Assembly: GCF_023101145.1 (NCBI RefSeq)
Contig: NZ_CP073714.1
Span: forward strand, 3,100,001 to 3,164,000
Origin: Paenibacillus pabuli
Lineage (GTDB): Bacteria > Bacillota > Bacilli > Paenibacillales > Paenibacillaceae
DNA: 64,000 nt
Reading direction: 5' to 3'
The notes beneath the pieces are model-generated. The model was not told where the DNA came from and searched no databases. It was given only the letters and a program-made list of their open reading frames with translations. The translations under genes and the position numbers were made by a program. Each line of letters starts with the position of its first letter. Position 1 is the stretch's first letter. Positions 1 through 8,170 of this stretch are shown here, piece by piece.

Positions 1-1
1 A

Positions 2-289
2 TATCGCAATGTTCTACTGGGTCAGGGTGGATTCCATTTGTGGGATTGGAATGTCGACTCCGAAGATTGGAAATACAAGAAGGATCATCAGAAAGTCTAC
101 TACAGCATGATGAAGCAGATCCATAATGTGCAGAAAAGCGGAACTACCCCTGTGGTCCTGATGCATGACCAGGAAGCGACATTGAAAGTACTTCCGCAAG
201 TGTTAAAAACACTGAAAGCAGAAGGATACCAGTTTGAAGTGCTCACAAAGAAAGTGCAGCCGGTGAATTTCTGGAATGACAAACGTTAA
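2..289 (+). CDS. Polysaccharide deacetylase, C-terminal part (5' end outside window)
   Basis: The reading frame is already open at base 2 and ends with a stop at 287-289, so only about the last 95 residues are seen. They contain WDWNVDSEDW, followed by a segment with VVLMHDQ and an alternating beta/alpha tail. This fits the C-terminal half of a NodB-type carbohydrate esterase family 4 domain, in which a W-x-x-D-x-x-DW block and a late L-x-H-D block frame the active site. Such enzymes remove acetyl groups from peptidoglycan or other extracellular glycans. The catalytic Asp/His metal site would lie upstream of the window. A lipoprotein gene follows after 61 bp on the same strand. Confidence 0.8.
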   Translation, partial: YRNVLLGQGGFHLWDWNVDSEDWKYKKDHQKVYYSMMKQIHNVQKSGTTPVVLMHDQEATLKVLPQVLKTLKAEGYQFEVLTKKVQPVNFWNDKR

Positions 290-350
290 AATTCTGACTA
301 GATAACATAAATAAGTTAAACTCAATAACAGCTTCAAGGAGGACAACAAC

Positions 351-1259
351 ATGAGAAAACTCAAATTATGGATGGCCATTCCTGTGACAACCGCAGTGCT
401 GCTTGCTCTTGCGGGGTGTGGTGGTCAGAATACCAATTCATCCTCAGCGGACAACACGTCCCCTGCGGTTGGTGAACAAGCACAGTCAGGCAGCGGAGGA
501 GCGGATTTCTCCAAAGGAACCAATGATGACGGAACAGATACAACGGGGACGAAAGGTTCTGCAGAAGATGGAACAGCGGCTTCTTCGGAAACGGGTAGCA
601 GCAATAACGCTCAAGACCAGCAAAGTACAAACGATGTCATTAAGGACATACGCAGCCAGCTGAAGATGAAAAGCGCGTCGTTACCTACTTCATTTTCCTT
701 GGAAAAGGGTAAACATCTGACTGCATCGATCATATCGAATACTTCAGATGATTTCCAAATTAACTTCTATTCAACGGATAAAACTGTTGCGGTTAACGAT
801 GCTTTATTGACAGCCTCTGGCAGCAAGGTGCCTGTTCTGGCAGCCTATGGAGTGAAGACCTATAAAGACCCGAACAGTACGGATATTTTTCCTGAGACAG
901 ACTTGAAAAACATTCCTAAGGACATGACAGTGGATCTGGGACATGGTATCAAGGGAATGGCTGAAGGAGCGGCCGGCAGCCAGTATCTGACCTGGACAGA
1001 AGGTAGATGGACCCTTCAAATTCGATCCGTTTCCGAGGATAACATGAATAATCCTGGGATTGCGAAGAGAATGGTGGAATACCTGGAGTCTCATACATTG
1101 CCTGCACCGAAGGATAAAGGATTCGTGGACGTGGAATACCCAAGTGGTGGCAAAAGCGTCAATGTAACGATCTCCTGGCAAGATGGCAAGCAGATTCATC
1201 AGCTTCAGACAGAGCAGATTCCACTGGAAGCTTTAGGTATGGTGGTTTCAGTAAAATAG
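351..1259 (+). CDS. Uncharacterised lipoprotein
   Basis: The 302-residue product starts after AAGGAGGACAACAAC. It has a lipoprotein signal peptide: basic N-terminus, hydrophobic stretch, and lipobox LALAGC with the modified Cys near residue 23. Residues about 25-100 are a Ser/Thr/Gly/Asp/Gln-rich linker typical of surface proteins tethered in the cell wall. The remaining 200 residues look globular, with repeated beta-type segments and a GxWTLQIRS stretch, but I do not recognise the family. It is expected on the outer face of the membrane. It sits just downstream of a polysaccharide deacetylase gene, so a cell-envelope role is possible; this is context only. A hairpin terminator follows. Confidence 0.75.
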   Translation: MRKLKLWMAIPVTTAVLLALAGCGGQNTNSSSADNTSPAVGEQAQSGSGGADFSKGTNDDGTDTTGTKGSAEDGTAASSETGSSNNAQDQQSTNDVIKDIRSQLKMKSASLPTSFSLEKGKHLTASIISNTSDDFQINFYSTDKTVAVNDALLTASGSKVPVLAAYGVKTYKDPNSTDIFPETDLKNIPKDMTVDLGHGIKGMAEGAAGSQYLTWTEGRWTLQIRSVSEDNMNNPGIAKRMVEYLESHTLPAPKDKGFVDVEYPSGGKSVNVTISWQDGKQIHQLQTEQIPLEALGMVVSVK

Positions 1260-1282
1260 CCTTTCAAAAAAGGCTTTAAAGG

Positions 1283-1327
1283 AAATAGGCTGGCCCGGAG
1301 CTAGTGCTCCAGACCAGCCTATTTCTG
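1283..1327. terminator. Bidirectional terminator between lipoprotein gene and desR
   Basis: Perfect 11-bp inverted repeat AAATAGGCTGG (1283-1293) and CCAGCCTATTT (1314-1324). It lies between two convergent genes and has A/T-rich tails on both sides. Confidence 0.75.
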
Positions 1328-1396
1328 TATAAACAAGGTATCGCCCCAATCGACGTACCTTGCTTATTTTGGTTTCAATGGGTTAAGGCGGTACTT

Positions 1397-1996
1397 TCAT
1401 TTGAACCATCCTTTTTCCTTTGAACGGGTAATGGCTTCAATGCGGTTACTCGCATTTAATTTGTTAAGGATAATCGAAATGTAATTTCGCACCGTACCGG
1501 TTGTAATAAATAGATGTCCGGCAATTTCTTTTGTATTTTTACCATCTGCCATCAGACCGAGAACGGCATGTTCACGCTCGGTTAGCGGGTTCTCCTGTAC
1601 ATAAGCCTCGTCCACCAAATCGGGTGCAAAAATACGTCGTCCGTTCATGACCTGACGGATCGCTTCAGCCAATTCCTCGATGGGGCTATCCTTTAACAGA
1701 TAACCTCGTACACCGCCCTTCAAAGCTCGTTCGAAGTATCCGGTCCGGGCAAAGGTAGTTAAAATAATGACTTTACAGTTCATGCCTTTAAGTTCCTCAG
1801 CGGCCTCCAGGCCACTTTTGACTGGCATTTCAATGTCCATCAGACAGATGTCCGGTGTAAGCTCCCTGACGAGATCGAGAGCTTCCTGTCCATTGCTTGC
1901 GCGTCCCACGACTTCCATATCCTCTTCCAGATTGAGCAGAGAGGACAACGCCCCCAGCATCATGCGCTGATCTTCGGCAATGATGATCCTGATCAT
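1397..1996 (-). CDS. desR: DesR-type response regulator (membrane fluidity)
   Basis: This 199-residue NarL/FixJ-type regulator has the same length and near-identical landmarks as B. subtilis DesR as I remember it. It has a receiver domain with phospho-acceptor Asp54 (LMDIEMP), acidic residues near position 8, a conserved LTTFAR block, and a C-terminal LuxR-type helix-turn-helix containing KNTKEIA and GTVRNYIS. DesR-P activates the fatty acid desaturase gene when the membrane becomes too ordered, for example in the cold. The start codon overlaps the end of desK by four bases, so the two are translationally coupled. The order des-desK-desR matches Bacillus. Confidence is high because all three partners are present. 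Confidence 0.95.
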   Translation of the reverse strand: MIRIIIAEDQRMMLGALSSLLNLEEDMEVVGRASNGQEALDLVRELTPDICLMDIEMPVKSGLEAAEELKGMNCKVIILTTFARTGYFERALKGGVRGYLLKDSPIEELAEAIRQVMNGRRIFAPDLVDEAYVQENPLTEREHAVLGLMADGKNTKEIAGHLFITTGTVRNYISIILNKLNASNRIEAITRSKEKGWFK

Positions 1997-3129
1997 TGTT
2001 CAACCTCCTTTATCGGTTTGCGAACCAGCTTGGGAACATGGATGACAATACCTGTACCTTCCAGGTCTGCTCCAGAGCGAATATCCAGACAACCATTTAC
2101 AAATTCAAGTCGTTCTTTCATCCCCAATATTCCCGTACCGCGCCGTTCTTGCTTGCGGGTACGTTCTATTCCGACTCCGTTATCCTGAATCGTTAATACA
2201 TTATCGGCGATTGTCTGCTCGATACGGATAGTGCATACCTCTGCCTGACTATGTTTGATCACATTCGTGACGGCTTCTTTCAGACACATGCCGAGTACAT
2301 TTTCATTTAGCTGTGACGTATCCTGCAGCTTCGGATTGCCTTCCAGTACAAATTCAATCGAAGCTGCCTTCAGAATCTGTTCGGCACGGAACAGTTCATC
2401 CACCAGTTGTGTGCCACGCATGGTCGTTACCATTTCACGGACTTCCTTCAGTGCCGTGCTCGCCGTCTGTCTTAAATCGTTTAATTCGATCTCGGCCTGA
2501 TCGGGATTCATGCGGAGCAGGCGCTTCGCCAGATCGGTTTTCAGACCGATCAGAGAGAGTTTCTGTCCAAGCGTATCATGCAGATCTCGAGCGATACGCT
2601 GCCGTTCTTCCATTTTCACAAGATCATCCAGCCGTTTGTTCGCACTCTCCAGTTGACCTTCCAGCTGTTCACGCTTGTTTTTGTTATACGTGCTAATCGG
2701 GAGCAGGATCGATGCCATAAGAGTAATGAATACAAACGGGAACTGACTGAGCAACAGGGTGCTCTGTTTGATGAAACTATAATTAATGGTAAGAAAACTG
2801 GCTGCCAGGTTCACCGAATAGAGGGTGAAGAAACCGGCTTTATTTTTAATATTCCCAATAAAAAAAGCAAGAAATAATGAAAAATAGGCATAATCATAAG
2901 CGATGGTCATCGTAATCGATATGGCGATCAAGAGTCCAATCCACATATAGACTTGCCAGCCCTTTGTGATGAAGGCAAGCAGATAACAAACAAAGAAGAA
3001 CAGAATGATGAAAATACCCGCAACCATGGGCCACAATTTGGAATATTGTGAAATATAATAGAAGGGCAGGATGAAAAAGACGAGCCATACATACGGATTT
3101 AAACCTGTATTTTTATAAAAGAGCTGCAT
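1993..3129 (-). CDS. desK: DesK-type sensor histidine kinase (thermosensor)
   Basis: About 378 residues. The N-terminal ~150 residues form a bundle of about five membrane segments without a large extracellular loop. A linker coiled coil follows (KREQLEGQLESANKRL), then a HisKA_3 domain with the phospho-acceptor His in RIARDLHDTLGQKLSLIGLK, then an HATPase domain with DNGVGI and GTGILGMKERL. DesK is known to act as kinase or phosphatase according to bilayer thickness. The start is uncertain. A TTG at 3159 would lie within the GAGGAGGAG ribosome site. ATG 3129 is used here, but an ATT codon at 3141 has the ideal Shine-Dalgarno spacing (7 nt) and a length closer to B. subtilis DesK. The gene lies between des and desR. 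Confidence 0.93.
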   Translation of the reverse strand: MQLFYKNTGLNPYVWLVFFILPFYYISQYSKLWPMVAGIFIILFFFVCYLLAFITKGWQVYMWIGLLIAISITMTIAYDYAYFSLFLAFFIGNIKNKAGFFTLYSVNLAASFLTINYSFIKQSTLLLSQFPFVFITLMASILLPISTYNKNKREQLEGQLESANKRLDDLVKMEERQRIARDLHDTLGQKLSLIGLKTDLAKRLLRMNPDQAEIELNDLRQTASTALKEVREMVTTMRGTQLVDELFRAEQILKAASIEFVLEGNPKLQDTSQLNENVLGMCLKEAVTNVIKHSQAEVCTIRIEQTIADNVLTIQDNGVGIERTRKQERRGTGILGMKERLEFVNGCLDIRSGADLEGTGIVIHVPKLVRKPIKEVEQ

Positions 3130-3236
3130 CCACTTTTGAATGAAAATTCTCCTCCTCAAACTTTTGCATTGTACTCAACTTAGCCTGACTGTAGCATAAA
3201 CTTCAGCCTGAATACAAGAAAGCGAATCTGACAGAG

Positions 3237-4295
3237 TTAAGGCTTCTCTGTCAGACCCGCTTGGTTGTTTACTCGAATAGGCGGCTGAATGTAAGGCTTG
3301 CGGGATAAGGTTTTGATCTCGCCGAAGCTGACAAAACGATTGGATTCTTCGTCCCACAGACGGAAGCGCAAGGCAGCAAGACTGGAACGCAGCGTAATCG
3401 TTGTAGCCTTCTGCAAAGGCGGTGTTGCGTTATGGGCTTCTTCCAAATAATAGTTGGGAACACGCGGGCTCAAGTGATGTACATGATGGAACCCGATATT
3501 GCCGCTAATCCATTGCAGCAGTCTTGGCAATTTGTAATACGAACTACCTTCTACAGCAGCTTTTACATAACTCCACTCATCTTCATGTTCAAAATAGGTA
3601 TCTTCAAATTGATGCTGTACGTAGAACAGCCAGATCCCGAAGAAACCGGAGAAGAAAAAGACAGGTGTTTGAACCAATACAAAAGCCTGCCAGCCGATTA
3701 ACCAACACATGAAGGAATAAAGCGCTGCAATCAACACTGTAGTCAGGTGAGTATTGATGCGTTCCTTGCGTCGAGCGGCCTTTCGATTGAATCGGTATGC
3801 GAGCAGAAATACATAAAAAGGACCAATGCCGAACATCACGAGCGGATTGCGATAAATTCGATAGAAGAGACGACCCCAAGGGGAAGCAGCTTTGTATTCT
3901 TCTACAGTCATGACCCAGATATCACCTACACCACGTTTATCGAGATTACTGCTGGTTGCGTGATGGATGGAATGCTCGGCTTTCCATTGCTGATAGGGTG
4001 TCAGTGTTAAAACGCCTGTAATGGTTCCGAGAATGTCATTGGCGCGTTTGCTTTTAAAAAATGAACCATGACAGCAGTCATGAAAGATAATAAAGGTTCG
4101 CAGTACGAAACCGGATGCTACAAGAGCAATTGGCAGTGTCAGCCAGTAAGAGATCGACAAGCTGAAATAGGCTGCGGTCCATAATAGTAGGAGAGGAAGG
4201 ATTGTATTTATTAATTGTCGGATACTTAATCTGAGATTGTTCTTTTCGTAGGGGGTGACTTCTTTTTTTAGCGCCATTTCCTTGCTTCTGCTCAT
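3237..4295 (-). CDS. des: Membrane fatty acid desaturase Des
   Basis: A 352-residue integral membrane acyl-lipid desaturase. The three His boxes that bind the di-iron centre are visible: HDCCH (about residues 70-75), HSIHH (about 105-110) and HHVHH (about 275). They are separated by hydrophobic membrane segments. The family introduces a cis double bond into acyl chains of membrane phospholipids (delta-5 in B. subtilis), with electrons from ferredoxin or flavodoxin. The start has AAGGAGG ten bases upstream. It is the first gene of the des-desK-desR cluster; 77 bp separate it from the desK reading frame, which may let it be expressed apart. A promoter and DesR-like operators lie upstream at 4386-4478. 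Confidence 0.95.
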   Translation of the reverse strand: MSRSKEMALKKEVTPYEKNNLRLSIRQLINTILPLLLLWTAAYFSLSISYWLTLPIALVASGFVLRTFIIFHDCCHGSFFKSKRANDILGTITGVLTLTPYQQWKAEHSIHHATSSNLDKRGVGDIWVMTVEEYKAASPWGRLFYRIYRNPLVMFGIGPFYVFLLAYRFNRKAARRKERINTHLTTVLIAALYSFMCWLIGWQAFVLVQTPVFFFSGFFGIWLFYVQHQFEDTYFEHEDEWSYVKAAVEGSSYYKLPRLLQWISGNIGFHHVHHLSPRVPNYYLEEAHNATPPLQKATTITLRSSLAALRFRLWDEESNRFVSFGEIKTLSRKPYIQPPIRVNNQAGLTEKP

Positions 4296-4385
4296 TGACG
4301 TGTGTCCTCCTTCATAGTTAATAGCTGTAATCAGCTATAACCTGACGCTTTCTGGGACGATGTGTCCAAAGGAAGCGTTTTTATC

Positions 4386-4414
4386 ATTGTATAGGGATGC
4401 GTCCAGAGCAGTAA
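4386..4414 (-). promoter_or_regulatory. Predicted sigma-A promoter of des
   Basis: Read on the minus strand: -35 TTACTG (4409-4414), 17-base spacer, -10 TACAAT (4386-4391). The predicted start point is near 4380, about 85 nt before the des start codon. The -35 box is poor, as expected for an activator-dependent promoter. Confidence 0.5.
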
Positions 4415-4415
4415 G

Positions 4416-4427
4416 TCACAAACGTCA
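4416..4427. promoter_or_regulatory. Proximal, imperfect DesR-like site
   Basis: TCAC-AAAC-GTCA resembles the core TGAC-ATTT-GTCA of the distal palindrome with one mismatch in the half-sites. It abuts the predicted -35 box of des. The centres are 46 bp apart. A weak proximal plus strong distal pair is plausible for a cooperative activator; this is inference. Confidence 0.35.
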
Positions 4428-4456
4428 GCCTCTTGTAATGATGAATATCAATGATG

Positions 4457-4478
4457 ACCCATGACATTTGTCATGGGT
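4457..4478. promoter_or_regulatory. Distal DesR operator, perfect palindrome
   Basis: ACCCATGAC-N4-GTCATGGGT is a perfect 9+9 palindrome, about 80-100 bp upstream of the predicted des start point. DesR is known to bind two neighbouring palindromic sites upstream of des. Assignment to DesR is inferred from location and symmetry. Confidence 0.65.
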
Positions 4479-4495
4479 GGGTGAAGCGAAACAGA

Positions 4496-4582
4496 TTTTT
4501 TGAGCCTGAAAAAACAGTGTTTGTATACTCCTTTGTACAATTCAAGCAACAATTTGTATTATGTATACAAATTTTGAGCCTG
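4496..4582 (+). repeat. Direct repeat TTTTGAGCCTG flanking GTATAC-type palindromes
   Basis: TTTTGAGCCTG occurs at 4498-4508 and again at 4572-4582, 74 bp apart. Between them lie TTTGTATAC...GTACAA and ATTTGTAT-N5-ATACAAAT (4552-4572). Each copy could supply a TTGAGC -35 box: the first with TATACT 18 bases on, the second with TATCAT (4596-4601) 16 bases on. These could be tandem promoters for the YitT gene at 4668. Confidence 0.45.
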
Positions 4583-4667
4583 GCATGGTAGAATCTATCA
4601 TTGAGTGGTTATGACAACTTATGAAATTGGTTGATAGGTTGATTTTCTGATGGATTGGATGGAGTGA

Positions 4668-5510
4668 ATGATGAAGAAAAGAATAACGGATATTCTATTT
4701 ATTATGGCGGGTGCATTTCTGTTTGCCCTTGCAGTAAACCTGTTCGTCATCCCGAATGATTTGGCTGAAGGTGGCGTTACGGGGATTACCATTATTTTGT
4801 ATTACCTTTTTGAATGGTCTCCAGGACTGATGAACTTGCTCCTGAATGGTATTTTGCTCATTGTGGGTTACAAGTTTCTGGACAGAACGACAACGGTGTA
4901 TACCATTATTGCGGTGGTATTCAACTCGCTGTTCCTGCACCTGACCGAAAGCTGGACGATTGCATCGGACGAGCTTTGGATCAATACTATATTTGGTGGA
5001 TTATTTGCCGGTCTGGGTATCGGCTTGATTGTTAGAGTAGGCGGTACAACGGCGGGTACGGTTATTCTGGCCCGACTTGCCAACAAATATCTGGATTGGA
5101 ACATCAGTTATGGACTGTTATTCTTTGATCTGATCGTGGCGTTCTCGTCGTTCTTTATTATAGGACCGCAAGGATTGATGTGTACGATTGTCATGTTGTT
5201 CGTTGGTACCAAAACGATGGAGTTCATTATTGAAGGGCTCAATCCAAAAAAAGCAGTCACGATTATATCCACCAAACAGGATGCCATTGCTCAGCAGGTC
5301 ATTGAGAAGATGGATCGGGGAGTCACCGTCCTGTCTGGTCATGGTTACTATACAAAGAACCCGAAAGAGATCTTATATATTGTCATTAGTAAACAGGAAG
5401 TTCCGATGCTGAAGAAGATCGTGCGGGCGGAGGACGAGATCGCATTTATAACAATCCATGATGTGCGTGACGTATTTGGGGAAGGGTTCATCGAATTGTC
5501 CAAATCGTAA
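4668..5510 (+). CDS. YitT/DUF161 family membrane protein
   Basis: 280 residues. The first ~190 form five to six hydrophobic membrane segments with the pattern DIxxIxxGAxxxAxAxNxFxxPxxLAEGGVTGI that marks the YitT/YqfU/YpjC/YvjA family of Bacillus. The last ~80 residues (KKAVTIIST, then GHGYYTKNPKEILYIVISKQE) form the cytosolic DUF2179 domain. These proteins are common in Firmicutes but their substrate is not established. Two adjacent ATG codons (4668 and 4671) follow GGATGGAGTGA; the second has better spacing. It is transcribed alone, divergently from des, and ends at a hairpin terminator. Confidence 0.88.
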   Translation: MMKKRITDILFIMAGAFLFALAVNLFVIPNDLAEGGVTGITIILYYLFEWSPGLMNLLLNGILLIVGYKFLDRTTTVYTIIAVVFNSLFLHLTESWTIASDELWINTIFGGLFAGLGIGLIVRVGGTTAGTVILARLANKYLDWNISYGLLFFDLIVAFSSFFIIGPQGLMCTIVMLFVGTKTMEFIIEGLNPKKAVTIISTKQDAIAQQVIEKMDRGVTVLSGHGYYTKNPKEILYIVISKQEVPMLKKIVRAEDEIAFITIHDVRDVFGEGFIELSKS

Positions 5511-5536
5511 TGAAGCGTATATATAAGGAAGTAAGG

Positions 5537-5569
5537 AGCTGCGGTGTTTATCACTGTAGCTTTTTTTTG
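5537..5569 (+). terminator. Terminator after the YitT gene
   Basis: Stem AGCTGCGGTG / CACTGTAGCT with one mismatch, followed by eight T residues (5561-5568). Confidence 0.75.
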
Positions 5570-5697
5570 ATTTTTGTGGTGTAAAGTCGAAATTAAATGA
5601 TCATGATGAGATCAAGCCTTGATTTTGAAATTATATCAACCGATACTGACAAAAAGCTGTACACGTATTAAGCCCGATGATATATTGAGTTTAATTC

Positions 5698-5712
5698 GTT
5701 AAGAAACTTAAC
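5698..5712. promoter_or_regulatory. Candidate ROK-regulator operator (autoregulatory)
   Basis: GTTAAG-AAA-CTTAAC is a perfect palindrome within a longer imperfect one (TTAAT...ATTAA, 5690-5721). It ends 24 bp before the ROK start codon. XylR/NagC-type ROK repressors bind A/T-rich palindromes of this sort. A related element occurs at 6989-7004. Confidence 0.5.
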
Positions 5713-5735
5713 TAACTATTAAAGGAGGCGATAAA

Positions 5736-6932
5736 ATGGCTGGCTCACCGCAATATATCCGCAATTTGAACGAGAATTTGATTATGGATGCGCTGATTGT
5801 AGCTGGCGCGATGTCCAGGGCAGATATCAGTCGTCAAACCGGACTCAGCAAACCTACGGTGTCGTCAGCAATCGAACATCTAATTAAACGAAACTTGGTG
5901 CTGGAAACCGGTAGGGCTGACAATGCCCAGGGTCGTAAAGCAACACTCATTCGATTCAACGAAACAGCTTATTATGTATGTGGCATCGATATTGGGGCAA
6001 CCCGAATTCGGATCGCTCTCTCTGATCTGAATGGTGAGATTATGGATTACAGAACGTATCCGATGTTATCGGTTCCTAGTGGTGACCCAGAAATGACGGC
6101 ACTCCTTGATGTTCTTCGAAGCCATATGGATGAATTGCTGACTGAAAATCAATTAAATTGGGAGCAGATTCGATGTGTTGGTTTTGGCATCCCTGGTGTT
6201 GTAGTCCCGGAATCTGGAGATATCGACCGAATCGTTGCCCCGTTAGAGGGATTGGGAAAATTGCTCTCGCTTGAATCATTGTCGGGAGCCTTCCCGTGTG
6301 AAGTGATTCTGGAGAACGATGTGAACCTGGCTGCCCTGGGTGAGTACAGGGGGGGAGCCGCAGCGGAATCCAATTTGTTTATTTTTTTCTCCATCGGTAC
6401 TGGAACGGGTGCAGGCATCATGGTAAATGGGCAATTGCTTCGAGGGATGGGCGGGTTGACAGGCGAGCTCGCGGAGATGTTGTTGGAAGAGGATCGTCGA
6501 TTGGAGGATGTTTTGTCAGCGGAAGGTCTATTGGAACTCGCCAAGCGTCAGTTGGATGCCATTCTTCTTGAGGACCCTGATTCTGGTACAGAAGCCCTTC
6601 GTGAACAGCTGACTCCTGAGAAACTGTTCGAAGCTGCGCGAAGTGGAGAAACGCATGTTGTACAGATTCTAAAACAATACAGCCAAATGATTGCTTCGGC
6701 TCTGCGGCATATCTGTGTCGTCCTTGCTCCCCATCTCATTGTACTTGGCGGAGGTATTGGGGGGAACGGGGATGTGTTATTGCCATTTCTCAGACAGATC
6801 ATATCTGCACAATTCCCAGTGAAGCCGGCACTGATCTGTTCAAAGCTGGGCGAGCGGGCTGTAGTGACTGGAGCAGTGCAGGTGGCGTTACAACAGACGA
6901 TGCTGAATCTCCAGCAAGAGGCGTTGGAATAA
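5736..6932 (+). CDS. ROK family transcriptional regulator
   Basis: 398 residues, start after AAAGGAGGCGATAAA. Residues about 10-65 form a winged helix with MSRADISRQTGLSKPTVSSA, as in NagC, Mlc and XylR. From about residue 85 there is a sugar-kinase-like ROK domain: the phosphate loop CGIDIGATRIRIAL, ENDVNLAALGE, and FSIGTGTGAGI. The usual Cys-rich zinc site of ROK proteins (CxCGxxGCxE) is absent, since the sequence after GGLTGE carries no Cys cluster. It therefore resembles XylR-type members more than Mlc. Such proteins repress sugar genes and are released by sugar ligands. The following isomerase-like gene and a shared palindrome suggest that it controls that gene. The inducer is unknown. 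Confidence 0.88.
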   Translation: MAGSPQYIRNLNENLIMDALIVAGAMSRADISRQTGLSKPTVSSAIEHLIKRNLVLETGRADNAQGRKATLIRFNETAYYVCGIDIGATRIRIALSDLNGEIMDYRTYPMLSVPSGDPEMTALLDVLRSHMDELLTENQLNWEQIRCVGFGIPGVVVPESGDIDRIVAPLEGLGKLLSLESLSGAFPCEVILENDVNLAALGEYRGGAAAESNLFIFFSIGTGTGAGIMVNGQLLRGMGGLTGELAEMLLEEDRRLEDVLSAEGLLELAKRQLDAILLEDPDSGTEALREQLTPEKLFEAARSGETHVVQILKQYSQMIASALRHICVVLAPHLIVLGGGIGGNGDVLLPFLRQIISAQFPVKPALICSKLGERAVVTGAVQVALQQTMLNLQQEALE

Positions 6933-6988
6933 AGACGTTACTTCAAATTATAGAGGTATGTTAGATTGAACGGGACGAGATCGATATT

Positions 6989-7004
6989 GGCTTAACTGTT
7001 AACC
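6989..7004. promoter_or_regulatory. Second CTTAAC/GTTAA palindrome, upstream of sugar isomerase gene
   Basis: GGCTTAACTGTTAACC is nearly palindromic and uses the same CTTAAC/GTTAA half-sites as the element before the ROK gene. It sits 109 bp before the start at 7113. Co-regulation by the ROK protein is inferred. Confidence 0.35.
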
Positions 7005-7112
7005 GAGAACAAAATGAGATTTGAATTAAACATCACCTAGACTGATTTAAAATATAGAGAAGATTTATCAGACATTGAACGGGTTGAACATCGCGCATAG
7101 GAGGACAAAGCC

Positions 7113-8078
7113 ATGTTTACCGACAAAAAGGAATATTCATTTTCGACTTGCTGGAACATCAAACGTCATACTACTGGTGAGGGCATGATCGAGGAGATCA
7201 AATCCCTGGGGTTCAGACGGGTAGAATTGAACTATAACGTTACGGACGAATTGCTGCAAACGATTGAACCAATGATTGAGCGGGGGGAAATCGGCATATC
7301 CAGTGTGCACAATACGTTTCCGCATGTAGCTGATCCGGATTACGGAACCGATTCGGTTCTGCTCGGTTTCGATGATGAGGCTCGCCGGAAGCGAGCCATC
7401 GAACTGCTCCTCCGTTCAGCTGAATACGCGCACCGGTATGGTGCGAAGGCAGTCGTCGTGCATCCAGGCGAGGTGCCATTTGAATATAATATCGATGAAG
7501 CATTAAAAAAGATATATCACGATCAAGGGCCGGACTCCTCGGACTATCAATCGTTGTGGCAAGAGATGTTGGAGAAGCGTGAAGCGAGTAGCACACATTA
7601 CCTCAAGCGGATTCAGGAGAGTCTGGAAGAAGTTTGCGAGTTGTCTGAGCAGCGCGGGTACGGGGTGAATTTCGGCATTGAAACCCGATCACGCTGTTAT
7701 CAGATGCCGACGCTGCAAGAGGCGGGAGCAATCATCCGTGAGTTGAAAGGTGCACCGCTCGGCTTATGGTATGACATCGGTCATGGTATGATGATGGACC
7801 GAATGGGACTCTATGATAATGTACGCGAAGCAAATGAATTGATCGATCATGTTGTCGGGGTCCACATTCATGAGACGGTAGGCTTGTCTGATCATTGGTG
7901 TCCTTATATCCATAGTAAGGACATGGCGTTTTTTGACTCATTCCTGGATATTATTGATCGTTCTCCGGTCAAAGTCTATGAGTTGAAAGCGGCCTGCACA
8001 CCGGAAGAGATTGATGAGAGTCACCGGTTAATTACTGCTCGAATCGCCGGACGTCAAGCGGCACGTCAGCACGGATAA
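7113..8078 (+). CDS. Sugar phosphate isomerase/epimerase-like TIM-barrel protein
   Basis: 321 residues, start after AGGAGGACAAAGCC. This is an AP-endonuclease-2-type TIM barrel (IolE/IolI/TIM-barrel isomerase superfamily). Expected metal ligands are visible: Glu in NFGIETRSR (about residue 192), Asp/His in LWYDIGHG (about 220-225), His in VGVHIHE (about 250) and Glu in KVYELKAA (about 292). HPGEVPFEY at about residue 115 carries a conserved His. The barrel uses a divalent metal to isomerise or epimerise a sugar, but the substrate cannot be read from sequence. It follows a ROK regulator by 180 bp and has a similar palindrome upstream, so it may be the regulator's target. A strong terminator ends it. 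Confidence 0.82.
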   Translation: MFTDKKEYSFSTCWNIKRHTTGEGMIEEIKSLGFRRVELNYNVTDELLQTIEPMIERGEIGISSVHNTFPHVADPDYGTDSVLLGFDDEARRKRAIELLLRSAEYAHRYGAKAVVVHPGEVPFEYNIDEALKKIYHDQGPDSSDYQSLWQEMLEKREASSTHYLKRIQESLEEVCELSEQRGYGVNFGIETRSRCYQMPTLQEAGAIIRELKGAPLGLWYDIGHGMMMDRMGLYDNVREANELIDHVVGVHIHETVGLSDHWCPYIHSKDMAFFDSFLDIIDRSPVKVYELKAACTPEEIDESHRLITARIAGRQAARQHG

Positions 8079-8110
8079 TCTGGCAAGTGGATAGCGCGAA
8101 AAATATATGT

Positions 8111-8170
8111 AAAGAGAGCGGTCAGAAAACTTTATCTTTCGGGTAAAGTGGTATTCTGCCGCTCTCTTTT
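8111..8170 (+). terminator. Terminator after the TIM-barrel gene
   Basis: AAAGAGAGCGG (8111-8121) pairs with CCGCTCTCTTT (8159-8169), with further pairing inside (CAGAA/TTCTG) and a T tail. Confidence 0.85.

Noticed and set aside
804-1199. 131-codon open frame on the minus strand inside the lipoprotein gene
   Set aside because: It is antisense to a well-supported gene with a ribosome site, and has no site or family signal of its own.
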